Below are positions 59,478 to 61,034 of a stretch of DNA of 61,034 nt, one piece after another; positions within the stretch are counted from its first letter, which is position 1; every line of letters starts with the position of its first letter. This stretch comes from Rhodospirillaceae bacterium. GTDB taxonomy: Bacteria; Pseudomonadota; Alphaproteobacteria; UBA8366. The DNA is taken from positions 1 to 61,034 of the forward strand of contig PBKG01000008.1 of the NCBI GenBank assembly GCA_002722095.1, in the 5' to 3' direction. A program made the position numbers and the translations under genes. A model generated the notes under the pieces. That model worked only from the letters and a program-made list of their open reading frames with translations. It made no database searches and was not told the origin of the DNA.

Positions 59478-59882
59478 ATGAGCGACGATTTCCCTCTGCC
59501 GGATTTCGACGAGACCAATGCTCCATTTTGGGATGGGCTCAAGGACGGCAAGCTTCAATTTCAGAGGTGCAACTGCTGCGACCGCAATTGGTTGCCGGCG
59601 CGCCAGGAATGCCCCGAGTGTCTCGAAGCGGACTTCGAATGGATCGAAGCTTCGGGGAAGGGAGTGATGACCAGTTGGGTCGTCTATCACACCGCCTTTA
59701 TTCCCGCCTTCAAGGATCGACTGCCCTACAATGTGGCGATCGTAAAGTTGGAAGAGGGGCCGCAACTCGCGACCAATATCGTCGGTGAAGATGACGATTC
59801 CAATTTCAAGATCGACCATCCAGTCGAGCTCGTCATTGAAGAAGAGCATGGCGTGAAGGTGGCTCGGTTCCGGCTCGCCTAA
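59478..59882 (+). CDS. DUF35 zinc-ribbon/OB-fold protein
   Basis: A 134-residue protein with an N-terminal helix, a rubredoxin-like zinc ribbon (CNCC, then CPEC about 15 residues later) and a C-terminal OB fold (GVMTSWVVYHTAFIPAFKDR, YNVAIVKLEEGPQLATNIVG). DUF35 proteins bind acyl-CoA and pair with thiolase-fold enzymes; in steroid catabolism ChsH2 joins Ltp2 for retro-aldol cleavage. AGGGAGGGTG precedes the ATG. It is very likely the partner of the upstream thiolase-fold protein. Confidence 0.93.
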   Translation: MSDDFPLPDFDETNAPFWDGLKDGKLQFQRCNCCDRNWLPARQECPECLEADFEWIEASGKGVMTSWVVYHTAFIPAFKDRLPYNVAIVKLEEGPQLATNIVGEDDDSNFKIDHPVELVIEEEHGVKVARFRLA

Positions 59883-59982
59883 CGCCATCTGAGTTGGCTG
59901 CCTCCGATTTCGTTTGTCAGACCAGCGTGGCGGCGGTTTCTCTGATAATCTGTACGATACCGAATCTGTAACGGAGGGTGAC

Positions 59983-60729
59983 ATGCCGTTTTTCGAGCAT
60001 GGCGAGGCGCGTATTCACTATGAGGAGCGGGGCGACGCTTTTCCCCTGTTGATTATCCCGGGTGGTGGGATCAACGGGACTGTCGCGGACGCGACAACGA
60101 GCGCTCCTTTCGACACCTTCGAGGAATTTGGAGACGGGTTTCGCTGCATTACCTTAGATGAACGAAACGCGTTACCTGGGCAATCGACTGGTCCTGTCGA
60201 GGTCGACCGACCTTGGGACTCCTATACGGACGATCACTTCGGGCTCATGGACCATCTTGGCATCGACAAGTTTCTGGTGTTGGGATTTTGCATAGGTGGG
60301 CCGTTCATCTGGAATTTGCTGAAAAGGTCGCCCGAACGCATTCCAGCGGCTGTATTGGCGCAGCCCGTAGGCGTTCGCCCCGAAATGCCGACATTGTTTT
60401 ACGACAGGAATATGGAGAACTGGGCGAAGCCGTTATGCGAAAAGCGACCCGATCTCGATATGGAAACCGCCGAGCGATTTCTCGCCAACATGTATAACGA
60501 CAACCCAGATTTCGTCATCACCGTGAGCCGTGACTTCGTAAGCGCTTGCGAAACGCCGATATTGGTTTTGCCCGACGACGTGCCGGGGCACCCATACGCG
60601 GTGGCCATGGAATCAGCAATGCTGGCACCCAATGCGCAAGTGAGCATGTATCCTTGGAAGGACCCGGTCGAACGCATACCGCTCGCGGTACGCCATGTGC
60701 GCACCTTCCTCGAGGCACACCGGCCCTAA
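59983..60729 (+). CDS. Alpha/beta hydrolase with cysteine nucleophile
   Basis: A 248-residue alpha/beta-hydrolase-fold protein. The nucleophile elbow reads VLGFCIGGPF: the usual G-x-S-x-G Ser is Cys, as in dienelactone hydrolase. PLLIIPGGGINGTV supplies the oxyanion-hole region, and the acid and His are probably in VLPDDVPGHP and near the C terminus. The ATG at 59983 has GGAGGGTG just upstream; a start at 59914 adds 23 residues with no domain character. It is 100 bases after the DUF35 gene and may end the operon. A thioester or lactone substrate is possible. Confidence 0.85.
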   Translation: MPFFEHGEARIHYEERGDAFPLLIIPGGGINGTVADATTSAPFDTFEEFGDGFRCITLDERNALPGQSTGPVEVDRPWDSYTDDHFGLMDHLGIDKFLVLGFCIGGPFIWNLLKRSPERIPAAVLAQPVGVRPEMPTLFYDRNMENWAKPLCEKRPDLDMETAERFLANMYNDNPDFVITVSRDFVSACETPILVLPDDVPGHPYAVAMESAMLAPNAQVSMYPWKDPVERIPLAVRHVRTFLEAHRP

Positions 60730-60738
60730 CAAAAAATC

Positions 60739-61034
60739 CTAGTCTTCGACTGGAGGGATTCTGAATTCGGCATTGGGTGGCGGGATGACTGCTCGTTCGC
60801 GCGACGGCTCCGCCTGGGGCACCCATTCGTAAGGAATGCGGTAGCCGCGAAATACGTCGCTAAAGAATTGGTCGTCCCGGTCGAGAAGATTGTAGGGGCA
60901 GATATACTCCCAAACGATCTCGCTCTCCGGCGTGACTTCAATGATCCGGCCCCGGCGTGATTCCGTGATCAGGGTGTTACCGTTCGGAAGCCGTTGGGCG
61001 CCGCTCTCATAACGGCTGTAGAAGCGGCATTCTT
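60739..61034 (-). CDS. Arylsulfotransferase-family protein, C-terminal part
   Basis: Only the last 98 codons lie in the window; the 5' end is beyond 61034. SGAQRLPNGNTLITESRRGR then IIEVTPESEIVWEYICP is the beta-propeller blade pattern of arylsulfotransferase (ASST) family proteins, and YRIPYEWVPQ follows. ASST enzymes move sulfate between phenolic esters; many homologues in this family are uncharacterised. The gene is convergent with the alpha/beta hydrolase, with 9 bases between stops. Its nearness to the sulfatase operon hints at sulfated substrates. Confidence 0.7.
   Translation of the reverse strand, partial: ECRFYSRYESGAQRLPNGNTLITESRRGRIIEVTPESEIVWEYICPYNLLDRDDQFFSDVFRGYRIPYEWVPQAEPSRERAVIPPPNAEFRIPPVED

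Overview
The window looks like chromosomal DNA of a free-living alphaproteobacterium, probably marine or otherwise oligotrophic. The recG / sdhE / mfd block (9385-15341) is an arrangement typical of Alphaproteobacteria. The many acyl-CoA, CaiB, MmgE/PrpD, TauD, TAXI and molybdenum-hydroxylase genes fit a heterotroph that oxidises varied organic acids. No species can be named from sequence alone. I saw no insertion sequence, phage gene, CRISPR array or rRNA.

Left part (1-16.8 kb) is mostly housekeeping and envelope: a porin 3' end with its terminator, an MmgE/PrpD protein, an MscS channel, a DUF4126 membrane protein, an OmpA-type lipoprotein, an O-antigen-ligase-like protein and tRNA-Lys. A 32-codon gene follows, with its own Crp-type operator and terminator, beside a Crp/Fnr regulator. 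Next come a type III polyketide synthase with an isoprenylcysteine-methyltransferase-like partner, DUF502, recG, sdhE, mfd, a tandem pair of Lin0512-family genes and a FrnE-type DsbA.

Middle part (16.8-47 kb): a secreted MORN protein; a six-gene operon (17470-22780: acyl-CoA ligase, SDR, NIPSNAP, ACAD, APH-type kinase, DUF6285) resembling the 4-hydroxyacyl-CoA (levulinate, lva) pathway; a flavoprotein; an HD-GYP sensor; a Sel1 protein with a metalloprotease-like motif; an orphan TAXI binding protein; an isocitrate-lyase-superfamily enzyme; two TauD-type dioxygenases; hemH; a STAS / anti-sigma kinase / PP2C partner switch whose phosphatase carries a cyclic-nucleotide domain; several single metabolic genes; a three-subunit molybdenum hydroxylase; a secreted glycosidase-like protein; a flavin monooxygenase; and tRNA-Ser.

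Right part (47-61 kb): gdhA and a potassium channel; a minus-strand trio of 2-oxoglutarate-oxygenase-fold genes in which one JmjC/cupin copy has lost all its metal ligands; and a divergent plus-strand catabolic operon (sulfatase, aldo/keto reductase, ACAD, crotonase, CaiB CoA-transferase, thiolase-fold protein, DUF35, alpha/beta hydrolase). The thiolase-fold protein lacks the thiolase catalytic residues and is paired with DUF35, which suggests a retro-aldol step as in Ltp2/ChsH2-type side-chain degradation. The window ends inside an arylsulfotransferase-like gene.

Most promising for follow-up: the lva-like operon, the thiolase-fold/DUF35 pathway, the JmjC active/inactive pair, and the Crp-controlled 32-residue exported peptide. 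No gap between genes exceeds 300 bases; the largest is 282 bases (4057-4338).
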